NCBI GenBank assembly: GCA_002428455.1
Contig: DIWL01000065.1
Location: 5,424 to 10,914 of the forward strand
Source: Anaerolineaceae bacterium UBA6107
GTDB taxonomy: Bacteria > Chloroflexota > Anaerolineae > Anaerolineales > Anaerolineaceae
Reading direction: 5' to 3'
Length of the DNA: 5,491 nucleotides
The notes beneath the pieces were generated by a model. That model was not told the origin of the DNA. It did not search any database and worked only from the letters and a program-made list of their open reading frames with translations. Shown here in pieces: positions 1-5,392 of this stretch. Position numbers and translations under genes: made by a program. Position 1 is the first letter of the stretch; the number at the start of each line of letters is the position of its first letter.

Positions 1-182
1 AGGTGCGTGATCATCAGCTGGCTTGTATCCACCCCCACATCGGCCTGGATTAACAGGCTTTCCAGTTCATCCCAGGTCTCCTGGTTGACCTCAGAACCAC
101 CAAAAATTGTGACAATGCGACCGAAAGTCGCCTTGCGGGTGCGGTCGAGGCTTTCCCGCCATTTATTGAATAGTTCACTCAT
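1..182 (-). CDS. ftsY: Signal recognition particle receptor FtsY, N-terminal part (runs off the window)
   Basis: FtsY is the membrane-associated SRP-family GTPase that docks SRP-bound ribosomes at the translocon. Only the first 60 complete codons are present, so the GTPase motifs lie outside the window. What is visible is the start of the four-helix N domain: a basic amphipathic first helix (LFNKWRESLDRTRKATFGRI, residues 4-23), then WDELESLLIQADVGVDTS (37-54), which matches the conserved FtsY pattern W-(D/E)-E-L-E-x-L-L-I-x-A-D-V-G. The protein starts directly at the N domain, with no acidic A domain as in E. coli; family knowledge suggests the first helix contacts the membrane. The ATG is the first start after an in-frame TGA at 198-200. 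There is no clear Shine-Dalgarno sequence. The start lies 10 nt past the rlmN stop, so co-transcription is likely. Ffh shares the fold but normally starts differently. Confidence 0.93.
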   Translation of the reverse strand, partial: MSELFNKWRESLDRTRKATFGRIVTIFGGSEVNQETWDELESLLIQADVGVDTSQLMITH

Positions 183-191
183 AGCTGAAAG

Positions 192-220
192 ATTATATCA
201 CGCGTTGGTTTTCATCTGAA
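192..220 (-). promoter_or_regulatory. Weak candidate promoter immediately before ftsY
   Basis: TATAAT (192-197, minus strand) overlaps the rlmN stop codon and ends 9 nt before the ftsY ATG. TTCAGA (215-220) lies 17 bp upstream and matches TTGACA at four positions. If used, ftsY would have a nearly leaderless mRNA, consistent with its lack of a ribosome site. It may instead be a chance match within the rlmN end. Confidence 0.3.
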
Positions 221-1272
221 ACGATGGCGTGCCGCGCTGCCAGCTGACCGCAACCAGCCTTAATATCGATCCCGCGACGCACGCGGATCGTGCATGTAAT
301 CCCTGATTCCTCGAGCGTACGTTTAAACTCCTGGGCACGTTCAGGGGTGGTTGGCGCACCGGGGTAGATTGGCGTGGGATTCAATGGAATGATGTTAACG
401 TGACAGATCATCCCTTTGATGAGGGCAGTGAGTTCACGGGCGTTTTCCGCAGAATCATTTATGCCGTTGATCAGCGCCCACTCAAAAGATATTCGACGTC
501 CGGTCTGTTCGACATAATCGCGACAGGCGGGAATGAGTTCTGGCAAAGGATACTTCCGGTTGGCGGGGATCAGTTTGTTGCGCAGGGTGTCATTGGCCGC
601 ATGCAGGCTAACGGCAAGGTTTACCTGGCTTTTTTCTGCAGCGAAGCGCTTGATCATCGGAACAATCCCGACGGTGGAAATCGTAAACCGGCGAGCGCCC
701 ATGTTCATACATTTGGGGTCATTGAGACGCTTGATGGCAGCCATGACCGCGTCGTAGTTATGGAAAGGTTCCCCCATGCCCATCACCACTACATTGGTTA
801 CTGTGCGATCTTGTGTAGCGAGCTCCCGTGCGTAATTTACGACTTGTTCAACAATTTCGCCCGTACTCAGGTTGCGGTGGAAACCCAGTTGACCGGTAGC
901 GCAAAATACACATCCCATAGCGCATCCGGCTTGAGAGGAGATACATAAAGTTTCCCGAACGTCGTAATGCATGAGAACAGTCTCGATCCTTGCTCCACCA
1001 GGCAGGTCGAACAGTGTTTTTATCGTTTCACCATCTGATGAAACAAGTCGCTCGATCGCGTTCAGGTGGGAGAAATCGATGTCTTGTATTAACCTGCTGC
1101 GCAGAGCCTTGGGCAGTGAGGATACCTGATCAGGATCTGCTTCGAAATGCACGTAGATGGCTGACCATAATTGGTCGGCTCGATATGCAGGTTCTCCTAT
1201 ACTCCGGAAATAATCCTTGAGCTGGTCAAGTTCCAGGTCGAAAAAATACAATTTATCCATTGCACCACTCAT
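193..1272 (-). CDS. rlmN: Dual-specificity 23S rRNA/tRNA adenine-C2 methyltransferase RlmN (radical SAM)
   Basis: RlmN methylates C2 of A2503 in 23S rRNA and, in studied bacteria, of A37 in some tRNAs, using a [4Fe-4S] cluster and two SAM molecules. With the start chosen here (359 aa, a normal family length), the radical SAM motif C-A-M-G-C-V-F-C places the cluster cysteines at 117, 121 and 124. The preceding T-L-C-I-S-S-Q holds the conserved catalytic Cys110, and the C-terminal GIDIKAGCGQL holds the methyl-carrying Cys341. GMGEPFHN (165-172) is the SAM-binding GEP-type motif, and the N-terminal YRADQLWSAIY is the usual RNA-binding start. All catalytic residues are present. ATG at 1272 is preferred because GAGGAG lies 7 nt upstream; it overlaps the HAD gene by 20 nt. 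ATG at 1260 (8-nt overlap, weak ribosome site) and ATG at 1287 are alternatives. Translational coupling to the HAD gene is likely. Confidence 0.97.
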   Translation of the reverse strand: MSGAMDKLYFFDLELDQLKDYFRSIGEPAYRADQLWSAIYVHFEADPDQVSSLPKALRSRLIQDIDFSHLNAIERLVSSDGETIKTLFDLPGGARIETVLMHYDVRETLCISSQAGCAMGCVFCATGQLGFHRNLSTGEIVEQVVNYARELATQDRTVTNVVVMGMGEPFHNYDAVMAAIKRLNDPKCMNMGARRFTISTVGIVPMIKRFAAEKSQVNLAVSLHAANDTLRNKLIPANRKYPLPELIPACRDYVEQTGRRISFEWALINGINDSAENARELTALIKGMICHVNIIPLNPTPIYPGAPTTPERAQEFKRTLEESGITCTIRVRRGIDIKAGCGQLAARHAIVSDENQRVI

Positions 1273-2050
1273 AGAGCAGCTCCTCAAGGGATTCAGCGAT
1301 CACATCGACAGGAGGTTGGTGCGATTCACCTTCAGTGCGCGTGGCGATCCCGGAAAGTACCAGGGCAGTCGGGCAGCCCAGCTTTTGCCCACCCAAAATG
1401 TCTGTTTCCAGGCGGTCGCCTACCACCATCGTTTGAGAAGGGAGTGTCCCCAATCGTTCAAGTGCAAATTCATAAAGAGTCGGATTGGGTTTTCCTGCGA
1501 TGATCGGCTTCACGTCGGTGGATATTTCCAGCGAGCCGATGATCGAACCGGCACCGGGAATTAACCCTTCAGGGGTCGGGTAGGTGCGATCAGGGTTTGT
1601 GGCATAAAAAGGTACGTTGCTGCGGATGAGCAGGGTAGCCCGCTTCAATTTTTCAAAACTGATGGCGCGGTCCATGCTGGCGATCACCGCCACACAGTTG
1701 TTTTCTGACTGATGGAAACCGGCTTGTTCTAGCGCTTGAGCCAGTCCGGTCTCGCCGACAATGTACACATTTCCTCCGGATGGGAAACGTTTGTGCAGCA
1801 GGTACGCCACAGCCATGGAAGAATTAACGATCTTCTCCTCCGGGACGTATGCGCCAAATCCGGCCAGTTTTTCGACGTACTTCTTTTGGGTCTTGGTCGC
1901 GTTATTGGTCGCGAGGATGTAATCAAGCCCTAATGCTTGAATCCGAGCAAAAATCTCCGGCAGGTTGCCGATCGCCTCAGATTCCTTCCACAGGACTCCA
2001 TCCATGTCCAGAATTAAGGCTTTTACTTGTTCACGTAGTTTCTGTTTCAT
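1253..2050 (-). CDS. HAD-IIA family sugar-phosphate phosphatase (NagD/Pho13-like)
   Basis: This is a 265-aa haloacid dehalogenase hydrolase of subfamily IIA, the group containing NagD, AraL, yeast Pho13 and phosphoglycolate phosphatase, soluble cytoplasmic enzymes that remove phosphate from small phosphorylated metabolites. All four HAD motifs are visible: I, LILDMDGVLW with nucleophile Asp15 and acid Asp17; II, ATNN (47-50); III, Lys187 in AGKPNP; IV, GDRLETDI (211-218). The type-IIA cap lies between motifs II and III, and the NPD-x-T-Y-P stretch (152-158) is typical of NagD-like members. Substrate cannot be read from sequence, so no symbol is given; repair of damaged glycolytic metabolites is a plausible but unproven role. 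A GAGGG ribosome site lies 3 nt before the ATG. The gene follows clpP across a 60-nt gap with a hairpin, and its 3' end overlaps rlmN. Confidence 0.93.
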   Translation of the reverse strand: MKQKLREQVKALILDMDGVLWKESEAIGNLPEIFARIQALGLDYILATNNATKTQKKYVEKLAGFGAYVPEEKIVNSSMAVAYLLHKRFPSGGNVYIVGETGLAQALEQAGFHQSENNCVAVIASMDRAISFEKLKRATLLIRSNVPFYATNPDRTYPTPEGLIPGAGSIIGSLEISTDVKPIIAGKPNPTLYEFALERLGTLPSQTMVVGDRLETDILGGQKLGCPTALVLSGIATRTEGESHQPPVDVIAESLEELLYEWCNG

Positions 2051-2064
2051 AAACCCTCATAAAA

Positions 2065-2094
2065 CGAGCCGGATAGCAGTTGCCACCCGGCTCG
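2065..2094 (-). terminator. Hairpin terminator after clpP, just before the HAD gene
   Basis: A perfect 8-bp GC-rich inverted repeat (CGAGCCGG at 2065-2072, CCGGCTCG at 2087-2094) encloses a 14-nt loop. Read on the minus strand it begins 16 nt after the clpP stop and is followed directly by TTTTAT, a short U tract as in an intrinsic terminator. The tract is modest, so termination may be partial. The HAD ribosome site lies within a few bases downstream, so transcripts of the HAD-rlmN-ftsY group must either read through or start nearby. Confidence 0.65.
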
Positions 2095-2110
2095 CAATTT
2101 AACCTGTGAA

Positions 2111-2716
2111 TCAGTGTTGAGGTGGCGTCAGCACCTGGTCAACGATACCGTAATCGACCGCCTGTTGGGCATCCATGTAGAAGTTCCGGTCGGTATCATG
2201 CTCGATCACTTCCATTTTCTGTCCGGTGGATTCCGCCAGTATGTTCATCAACCGTGCTTTAAGGCGCAGAATCTCGCGCGCCTGGATCTCGATGTCAGAT
2301 GCCTGTCCCTCAGCGCCGCCGAGCGGCTGGTGCATGTGAATGGTGGCATGGGGGAGCGCATAGCGTTTTCCCTTTGTTCCTGCGGCCAATAGGACCGTAC
2401 CGAAAGAGGCGGTTACACCCACCGCAACAGTGCTGATCTTGTTGGGAACCATCTTCATGGTGTCGTAAATGGCCAGGCCGGAGTAGATCTGTCCGCCCGG
2501 TGAATTGATGTACATCTGGATGTCCGCGTCGGGATCTTCGCGGCTCAATACCAGTAATTGGGCAACCACGGCATTGGCAACCTGGTCATCTATGGCAGTT
2601 CCGACAAAAATGATACGCTCTCTAAAGAGCAGCGAGTAGATGTCGTAGGCTCGTTCTCCACGGCCGGATGACTCAATGACCATGGGGATCACATTTTTAT
2701 AATCAGGTAGTTTCAT
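2111..2716 (-). CDS. clpP: ATP-dependent Clp protease proteolytic subunit ClpP, with Asn at the triad Asp position
   Basis: ClpP forms the tetradecameric serine protease chamber fed by Clp/Hsp100 unfoldases such as ClpX or ClpC. The 201-aa length is normal. Visible family signatures are YDIYSLLFRERIIFVG (24-39), YINSPGG (69-75) forming the oxyanion-strand region, TASFG with nucleophile Ser104, and HMHQPLGG with His129. The Ser-His spacing of 25 and the His-to-third-residue spacing of 49 match characterised ClpPs (Ser98, His123, Asp172), but the third residue is Asn178 (codon AAC at 2183-2185, in TDRNFYM) instead of Asp. The short N-terminal segment before the first signature may be processed, as in other ClpPs. 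AGGAG lies 5 nt before the ATG. The gene is 35 nt downstream of tig and presumably shares its transcript; clpX does not follow. Identity is firm; whether it is fully active alone is open. Confidence 0.97.
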   Translation of the reverse strand: MKLPDYKNVIPMVIESSGRGERAYDIYSLLFRERIIFVGTAIDDQVANAVVAQLLVLSREDPDADIQMYINSPGGQIYSGLAIYDTMKMVPNKISTVAVGVTASFGTVLLAAGTKGKRYALPHATIHMHQPLGGAEGQASDIEIQAREILRLKARLMNILAESTGQKMEVIEHDTDRNFYMDAQQAVDYGIVDQVLTPPQH

Positions 2717-2751
2717 ATTTTCTCCTGTAGTGTCTTGTTGAGAGGCTCTGA

Positions 2752-4248
2752 TTACTCTTTGCCTGTCTCAGTTTTGGCAGCGCGTTTTTTCGCTGCGGGT
2801 TTGGTTTCTTTCTCTTCTGATTCAGCAACTTCAGCTGTTGTCGCGGTTTTCCGGCTGGCTTTTGGTTTTGCTACTTTCGTTGCCTCTGTTGTACTGTCAG
2901 CAGCAGCTGTTTCCACCAACTTTCCGGTGGCTATTTCTTTGATGCGTTCAAACACCTTGCGGTTCATCACGCGGGAAGCCGCTTCCATGGTGATCATGTT
3001 GACGAATTCCTTGTTCTTCAATTGCTTTTCCAGCGCTTTTGGATCGGTATTCTGCTGCATTTCCGCAAGCATGCCGGTTGCTTCAGCCTGCAGGTCTTCG
3101 TTCTCCAGTTTGATGGCTTCCACCCTGGATAACTCCTGCATCACCAGTGACTTGGTGAGGTTTTTCGCCGCGGCTGGTTTAACCTCGTTCTCCATCCACT
3201 CATCTTTTTCTTTCTTAATGGTCTTGAGGTAGGTATCCAGGTCCATGTGCTGATGCGAAAGGTCGTGAGTGACGGATTCCACAACGTGTTCCATCTCGTG
3301 TTCCAATACCTGGGGCGGGAATTTTACGGTGGCTTTTCCAGCGATCGCTTCGAGTAATCCCTCGAAATAACCCTGATCGTATTCACTGTTCTGACGTGCT
3401 TCAATTTGACCCTTGACCGCTTCTTTGAGCTGATCGACGGATTCATATTCGCCGAACATTTTTGCAAATTCCTCATTCACTTCGGGGAGGGTCATTTTCT
3501 TAATGTTCTGCAGTAATACATGGAACTCAACGGCTTTACCACGCAGTTTTTCGAACTTGGAATCCTCTGTGTAGGTGTAGGAAATTGTTTTTTCATCATT
3601 GGCTGCCAATCCGATCAATTCATCTCCAAAACCTGTGAAGGGGTAGCCGTTTTCTTCGGGGTCATTTTCACCGATGACGAGTTGGAGGGGAGAATCTTTG
3701 AGCAATTCGGGTTTGTCATCCTCGGCGGGATTGGTAAGAATGGCATCCAGTTTGAGATAAACCAGGTCTCCGGTCTCAGCCGGCCGTTCAACGGGTTCGG
3801 CAGTGGCGTAAGTACGGCGCAGCCGCTGGATAAATTCATCCACCTGCTGATCAGTAACGGGTTGCGGGGTGTACTCCTTGCGGACCTCGCGATAATTGCC
3901 TAGGTCAACTGTCGGTTCAAGTGGAACTACGAAGGTAAATTTGATGGGGTCGCTTTTTTCCACATTTTCCAGTGTGCCGGGGGCTGCCGGGGATATCTTG
4001 GCTTCATCGAGGACATCAGGATATGCCTTCTCCATCATGATCTCGATGGCATCCTCTTCGATGGCAGGTTCGCCGTAAAGCCTGGCGATCACATCGTAGG
4101 GTGCCTTACCGGGGCGAAATCCGGGGATCTTCGCGCGGGAGGCGATGCGGCGTGCGGCCTGTTTCTTGTATTTATCCAATTCGCTCGTCTCGAATTCGGC
4201 AACAATTTTTACCTGGTGGTCATCGCGTGGTTCAGTAGTAATTTTCAA
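2752..4248 (-). CDS. tig: Trigger factor, ribosome-associated chaperone and peptidyl-prolyl isomerase
   Basis: Trigger factor binds ribosomal protein L23 at the exit tunnel and shelters nascent chains. The 498-aa product is longer than the usual 430-450. Domains in order: ribosome-binding tail domain (1 to about 115) with the signature GFRPGKAP at 43-50; an FKBP-like PPIase domain (about 156-250) starting at ETGDLVYLKLDA; then the helical C-terminal chaperone domain (about 251-440). The PPIase part is divergent, with an acidic insert-like segment (about 174-205) before TGFGDELIGL. Residues from about 442 to 498 form a low-complexity tail rich in Ala, Lys, Thr and Glu, probably disordered. The start is TTG at 4246-4248, preceded by AAGGA at a spacing of about 8; no in-frame ATG lies nearby upstream, and the product begins MKITTEP as expected for the family. 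It is the first gene of the tig-clpP unit. Confidence 0.97.
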   Translation of the reverse strand: MKITTEPRDDHQVKIVAEFETSELDKYKKQAARRIASRAKIPGFRPGKAPYDVIARLYGEPAIEEDAIEIMMEKAYPDVLDEAKISPAAPGTLENVEKSDPIKFTFVVPLEPTVDLGNYREVRKEYTPQPVTDQQVDEFIQRLRRTYATAEPVERPAETGDLVYLKLDAILTNPAEDDKPELLKDSPLQLVIGENDPEENGYPFTGFGDELIGLAANDEKTISYTYTEDSKFEKLRGKAVEFHVLLQNIKKMTLPEVNEEFAKMFGEYESVDQLKEAVKGQIEARQNSEYDQGYFEGLLEAIAGKATVKFPPQVLEHEMEHVVESVTHDLSHQHMDLDTYLKTIKKEKDEWMENEVKPAAAKNLTKSLVMQELSRVEAIKLENEDLQAEATGMLAEMQQNTDPKALEKQLKNKEFVNMITMEAASRVMNRKVFERIKEIATGKLVETAAADSTTEATKVAKPKASRKTATTAEVAESEEKETKPAAKKRAAKTETGKE

Positions 4249-4370
4249 CTTATCTATCCTTTTTATCCTGGTTTTTTGCGGGGATGAGAAGAAAACCTCA
4301 AGTTACGCATCCACAACGTTCAGTTCGTTTTCCCCGGAATCTGACTTGCCGGTACGTAAAACGCCAACCA

Positions 4371-4376
4371 ATTATA
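4371..4376 (-). promoter_or_regulatory. Candidate -10 box of the tig-clpP promoter
   Basis: A consensus TATAAT on the minus strand, preceded by TTGAG, lies about 120 nt upstream of the tig TTG start. The best -35 candidate, TTCAAA at 16-bp spacing, matches TTGACA at only four of six positions. It would give a 5' leader of roughly 115 nt. The leader shows no riboswitch fold that I recognise. Confidence 0.5.
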
Positions 4377-4443
4377 CTCAATAACCCTTGATTTTGAAGA
4401 GAAAATGGGCGAATGGGAGGATTTCTAATACTCTTCTAATGTA

Positions 4444-4458
4444 ACCGGTAAAACCGGT
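4444..4458. repeat. ACCGGT inverted repeat with AAA spacer
   Basis: Two copies of the self-complementary hexamer ACCGGT (4444-4449 and 4453-4458) are separated by AAA, so the site can form a 6-bp, 3-nt-loop hairpin or act as a two-site DNA-binding element. It lies 15 nt beyond the stop of the small membrane protein gene. No U tract follows on either strand, so a strong intrinsic terminator is unlikely; a weak transcript end or an operator are both possible. Confidence 0.4.
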
Positions 4459-4473
4459 ATCCTTATATGCGGT

Positions 4474-4704
4474 TTATCGGATATTGATGCCGGAGAAAAA
4501 CTCTTTGATGCTCGCACCTATTGCGTCGAGGGGGGAGGTGATGGAATCGATCAGGCGAGGGAGAACACGGTCGTTTATCGCGCGTATCGCGAGGAACACG
4601 TCGCTGCGTATTTTATCATGCGCCAAGAAATAGAAACCAAGAATGGCTACCACCACCAGCAGGACGAAGATGAGAAAACCGAAACCCCGTTTTTGTTTTT
4701 TCAT
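4474..4704 (-). CDS. Small single-pass membrane protein of unknown function
   Basis: I do not recognise this 76-aa protein. It has a strongly basic start (MKKQKRG), one hydrophobic helix (FGFLIFVLLVVVAILGFYFL, residues 8-27), and an amphipathic remainder containing DRVLPRLIDSI and DAIGASIKEFF that is probably outside the cytoplasm by the positive-inside rule. The helix has no lipobox cysteine or obvious AxA cleavage site, so a membrane anchor is more likely than a cleaved signal peptide. No Shine-Dalgarno sequence precedes the ATG, but a perfect TATAAT ends 6 nt before it, which would give a leaderless mRNA. The gene lies alone between tRNA-Leu and the tig promoter. Its coding nature rests on the sensible protein pattern and position; a chance frame cannot be fully excluded. 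Confidence 0.68.
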   Translation of the reverse strand: MKKQKRGFGFLIFVLLVVVAILGFYFLAHDKIRSDVFLAIRAINDRVLPRLIDSITSPLDAIGASIKEFFSGINIR

Positions 4705-4710
4705 GAATTG

Positions 4711-4716
4711 ATTATA
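4711..4716 (-). promoter_or_regulatory. -10 box placed for a leaderless mRNA of the small membrane protein
   Basis: TATAAT on the minus strand is followed by six bases (CAATTC) and then the ATG at 4704. Bacterial transcription usually begins 6-8 nt after the -10 box, so the first transcribed base should be at or next to the A of the ATG. No good -35 hexamer is seen at 16-18 bp (CACTCA or ACTCAA). Confidence 0.5.
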
Positions 4717-4747
4717 AGGAATTAATCAGAATTTGAGTGGAGATTAG

Positions 4748-4829
4748 TGGGGAAAGAGGGACTTGAACCCTCACGCCTTGCGGCACATGATCCTAAGTCA
4801 TGCCTGTCTGCCAATTCCAGCATTTCCCC
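4748..4829 (-). tRNA. tRNA-Leu (anticodon UAG)
   Basis: The 82-nt gene folds as a class II tRNA. The acceptor stem GGGGAAA/TTTCCCC is perfect over 7 bp, with discriminator A at 4748 as expected for leucine. The D stem is CTG/CAG with loop GAATTGGCAGA, a typical Leu D arm. The anticodon stem CATGA/TCATG encloses loop CTTAGGA, giving anticodon TAG (reads CUA and, with an unmodified U34, other CUN codons). A variable arm with GCC-GCAA-GGC distinguishes it from class I tRNAs, and the T arm is GAGGG-TTCAAGT-CCCTC. The 3' CCA is not encoded (the sequence continues CTAATC after the discriminator), so CCA-adding enzyme is needed. Confidence 0.97.
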
Positions 4830-4842
4830 GGGGTGCGGAAGA

Positions 4843-4872
4843 ATTATAAGCGCAAAGGCGAAAAACAGTCAA
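4843..4872 (-). promoter_or_regulatory. Sigma-70-type promoter of tRNA-Leu
   Basis: On the minus strand TTGACT (4867-4872) and TATAAT (4843-4848) are separated by 18 bp. This is one mismatch from the full consensus and the strongest promoter in the window. Transcription should begin near 4836, giving a 5' leader of about seven bases for RNase P to remove. Confidence 0.75.
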
Positions 4873-4891
4873 TAATCGGCTATAATCGGCT
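4872..4891. repeat. Perfect tandem 10-bp repeat in the divergent promoter region
   Basis: ATAATCGGCT occurs twice head to tail, at 4872-4881 and 4882-4891. The first copy touches the tRNA-Leu -35 box, and the junction creates TATAAT (4881-4886) on the plus strand. A 10-bp period places both copies on one helix face, suitable for a regulator, but a simple slippage duplication is equally possible. Confidence 0.6.
4881..4886 (+). promoter_or_regulatory. Candidate -10 box for the plus-strand unknown gene
   Basis: A perfect TATAAT lies 48 nt before the TTG start of the 4935-5339 gene and would give a leader of about 40 nt that includes its AGGAG site. No -35 hexamer is visible at 16-18 bp (GCGAAA region), so it may be weak or activator-dependent. 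A second candidate is TATGAT at 4906-4911. Confidence 0.4.
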
Positions 4892-4934
4892 GCAGAAAAT
4901 TGGTATATGATCATCAGGAACACAGGAGAATGCA

Positions 4935-5339
4935 TTGGCAAAAATCTATTCACCGGATAGCGCGGGTAAGGACCGCACCCGACTTTCAAAGACAATCGTG
5001 CTCGCGTTGCGCGAACTGATGAAACAAACCGAACCGGATACCCTTACCAAAGATCTCACCGCTTATGTGGTGCTGGCTTTAGAAGAGATCGCCCGCAATA
5101 TTGATGGGTCAGTCGCTGCGTGGGAAAAACGCGGCTACTGGGTGAAGGCGGATCGCTTCCGGTTGGAGTGGGAATGGGCGGGCAGCAGTGCTGCCAAGCT
5201 GCGACTCGCGATAAGAGAAGGCGATTGGGGGACAGTGGCAGTCAACGCGGCTCTGATCGCGCAAAAATTGAGCAAGGTAACCGTGCCTGAAAAGCATCGT
5301 CTGGGCACCCCCTGGCTGGGGGCTGCCGGGCGGTTATAA
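4935..5339 (+). CDS. Conserved-looking soluble protein of unknown function
   Basis: I do not recognise this 134-aa protein, the only plus-strand gene here. It starts at TTG (4935-4937), with AGGAG at 4924-4928 and an ideal 6-nt spacing; the nearby ATG at 4930 is out of frame and only 1 nt from AGGAG. The protein is mostly helical by appearance: a basic N-terminus, helix 18-32, helix 41-60 (AYVVLALEEIARNIDGSVAA), a Trp-rich basic/acidic segment KRGYWVKADRFRLEWEWAG (65-83), then helices 84-95 and 98-114. It has no signal peptide, membrane span, cysteine or metal-binding motif. The helical bundle with paired aromatic residues suggests a small structural or regulatory protein, but no function can be assigned. 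It has its own divergent promoter region and a strong hairpin 5 nt after the stop, so it is probably monocistronic. Confidence 0.85.
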   Translation: MAKIYSPDSAGKDRTRLSKTIVLALRELMKQTEPDTLTKDLTAYVVLALEEIARNIDGSVAAWEKRGYWVKADRFRLEWEWAGSSAAKLRLAIREGDWGTVAVNAALIAQKLSKVTVPEKHRLGTPWLGAAGRL

Positions 5340-5344
5340 CAATA

Positions 5345-5374
5345 AAGAGCTTCCAGACAAAACTGGAAGCTCTT
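5345..5374. terminator. Bidirectional hairpin terminator between convergent genes
   Basis: A perfect 12-bp inverted repeat (AAGAGCTTCCAG at 5345-5356, CTGGAAGCTCTT at 5363-5374) has a 6-nt loop ACAAAA. It starts 5 nt after the stop of the plus-strand gene and lies 18 nt beyond the stop of the minus-strand gene. On the minus strand the stem ends in TCTT followed by TATTGTT, a usable U-rich tail; on the plus strand the tail is CTTGTTGAT. It likely ends both transcripts. Confidence 0.85.
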
Positions 5375-5392
5375 GTTGATCCTGTCGAATTT

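Larger units (their letters stand above)
4249..4473. other. Intergenic region between the small membrane protein gene and tig
   Basis: These 225 bases hold no convincing gene on either strand. They contain the candidate tig -10 box and leader, a pair of TTCTAAT direct repeats (4423-4429 and 4434-4440, 11-bp period), and the ACCGGT inverted repeat at 4444-4458. Two AGGATA copies precede the tig start; the nearer one (4253-4258) serves as the ribosome site. Confidence 0.6.

Noticed and set aside
400..948. 182-codon plus-strand open frame opposite rlmN
   Set aside because: It lies entirely antisense to the well-supported rlmN, and its translation shows no domain pattern.
1171..1564. Two overlapping plus-strand frames across the HAD-rlmN junction
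   Set aside because: Both are antisense to genes with complete catalytic motifs and have no recognisable protein features.
2735..3232. 165-codon plus-strand frame, rich in Ser, Ala and Phe, opposite the 3' part of tig
   Set aside because: The composition is the antisense of the Lys/Ala/Glu-rich tig C-terminus; it has no ribosome site or family signature.
3520..3903. 127-codon plus-strand frame opposite the PPIase region of tig
   Set aside because: Antisense shadow of tig; hydrophobic character arises from the reverse complement of acidic codons.
4930..4932. ATG as start of the plus-strand unknown gene
   Set aside because: It is out of frame with the long reading frame and only 1 nt from AGGAG; TTG at 4935 has correct frame and spacing.
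4798..4995. 65-codon minus-strand frame
   Set aside because: It runs through the tRNA-Leu 5' half, its promoter and the start of the plus-strand gene; not plausible as coding.
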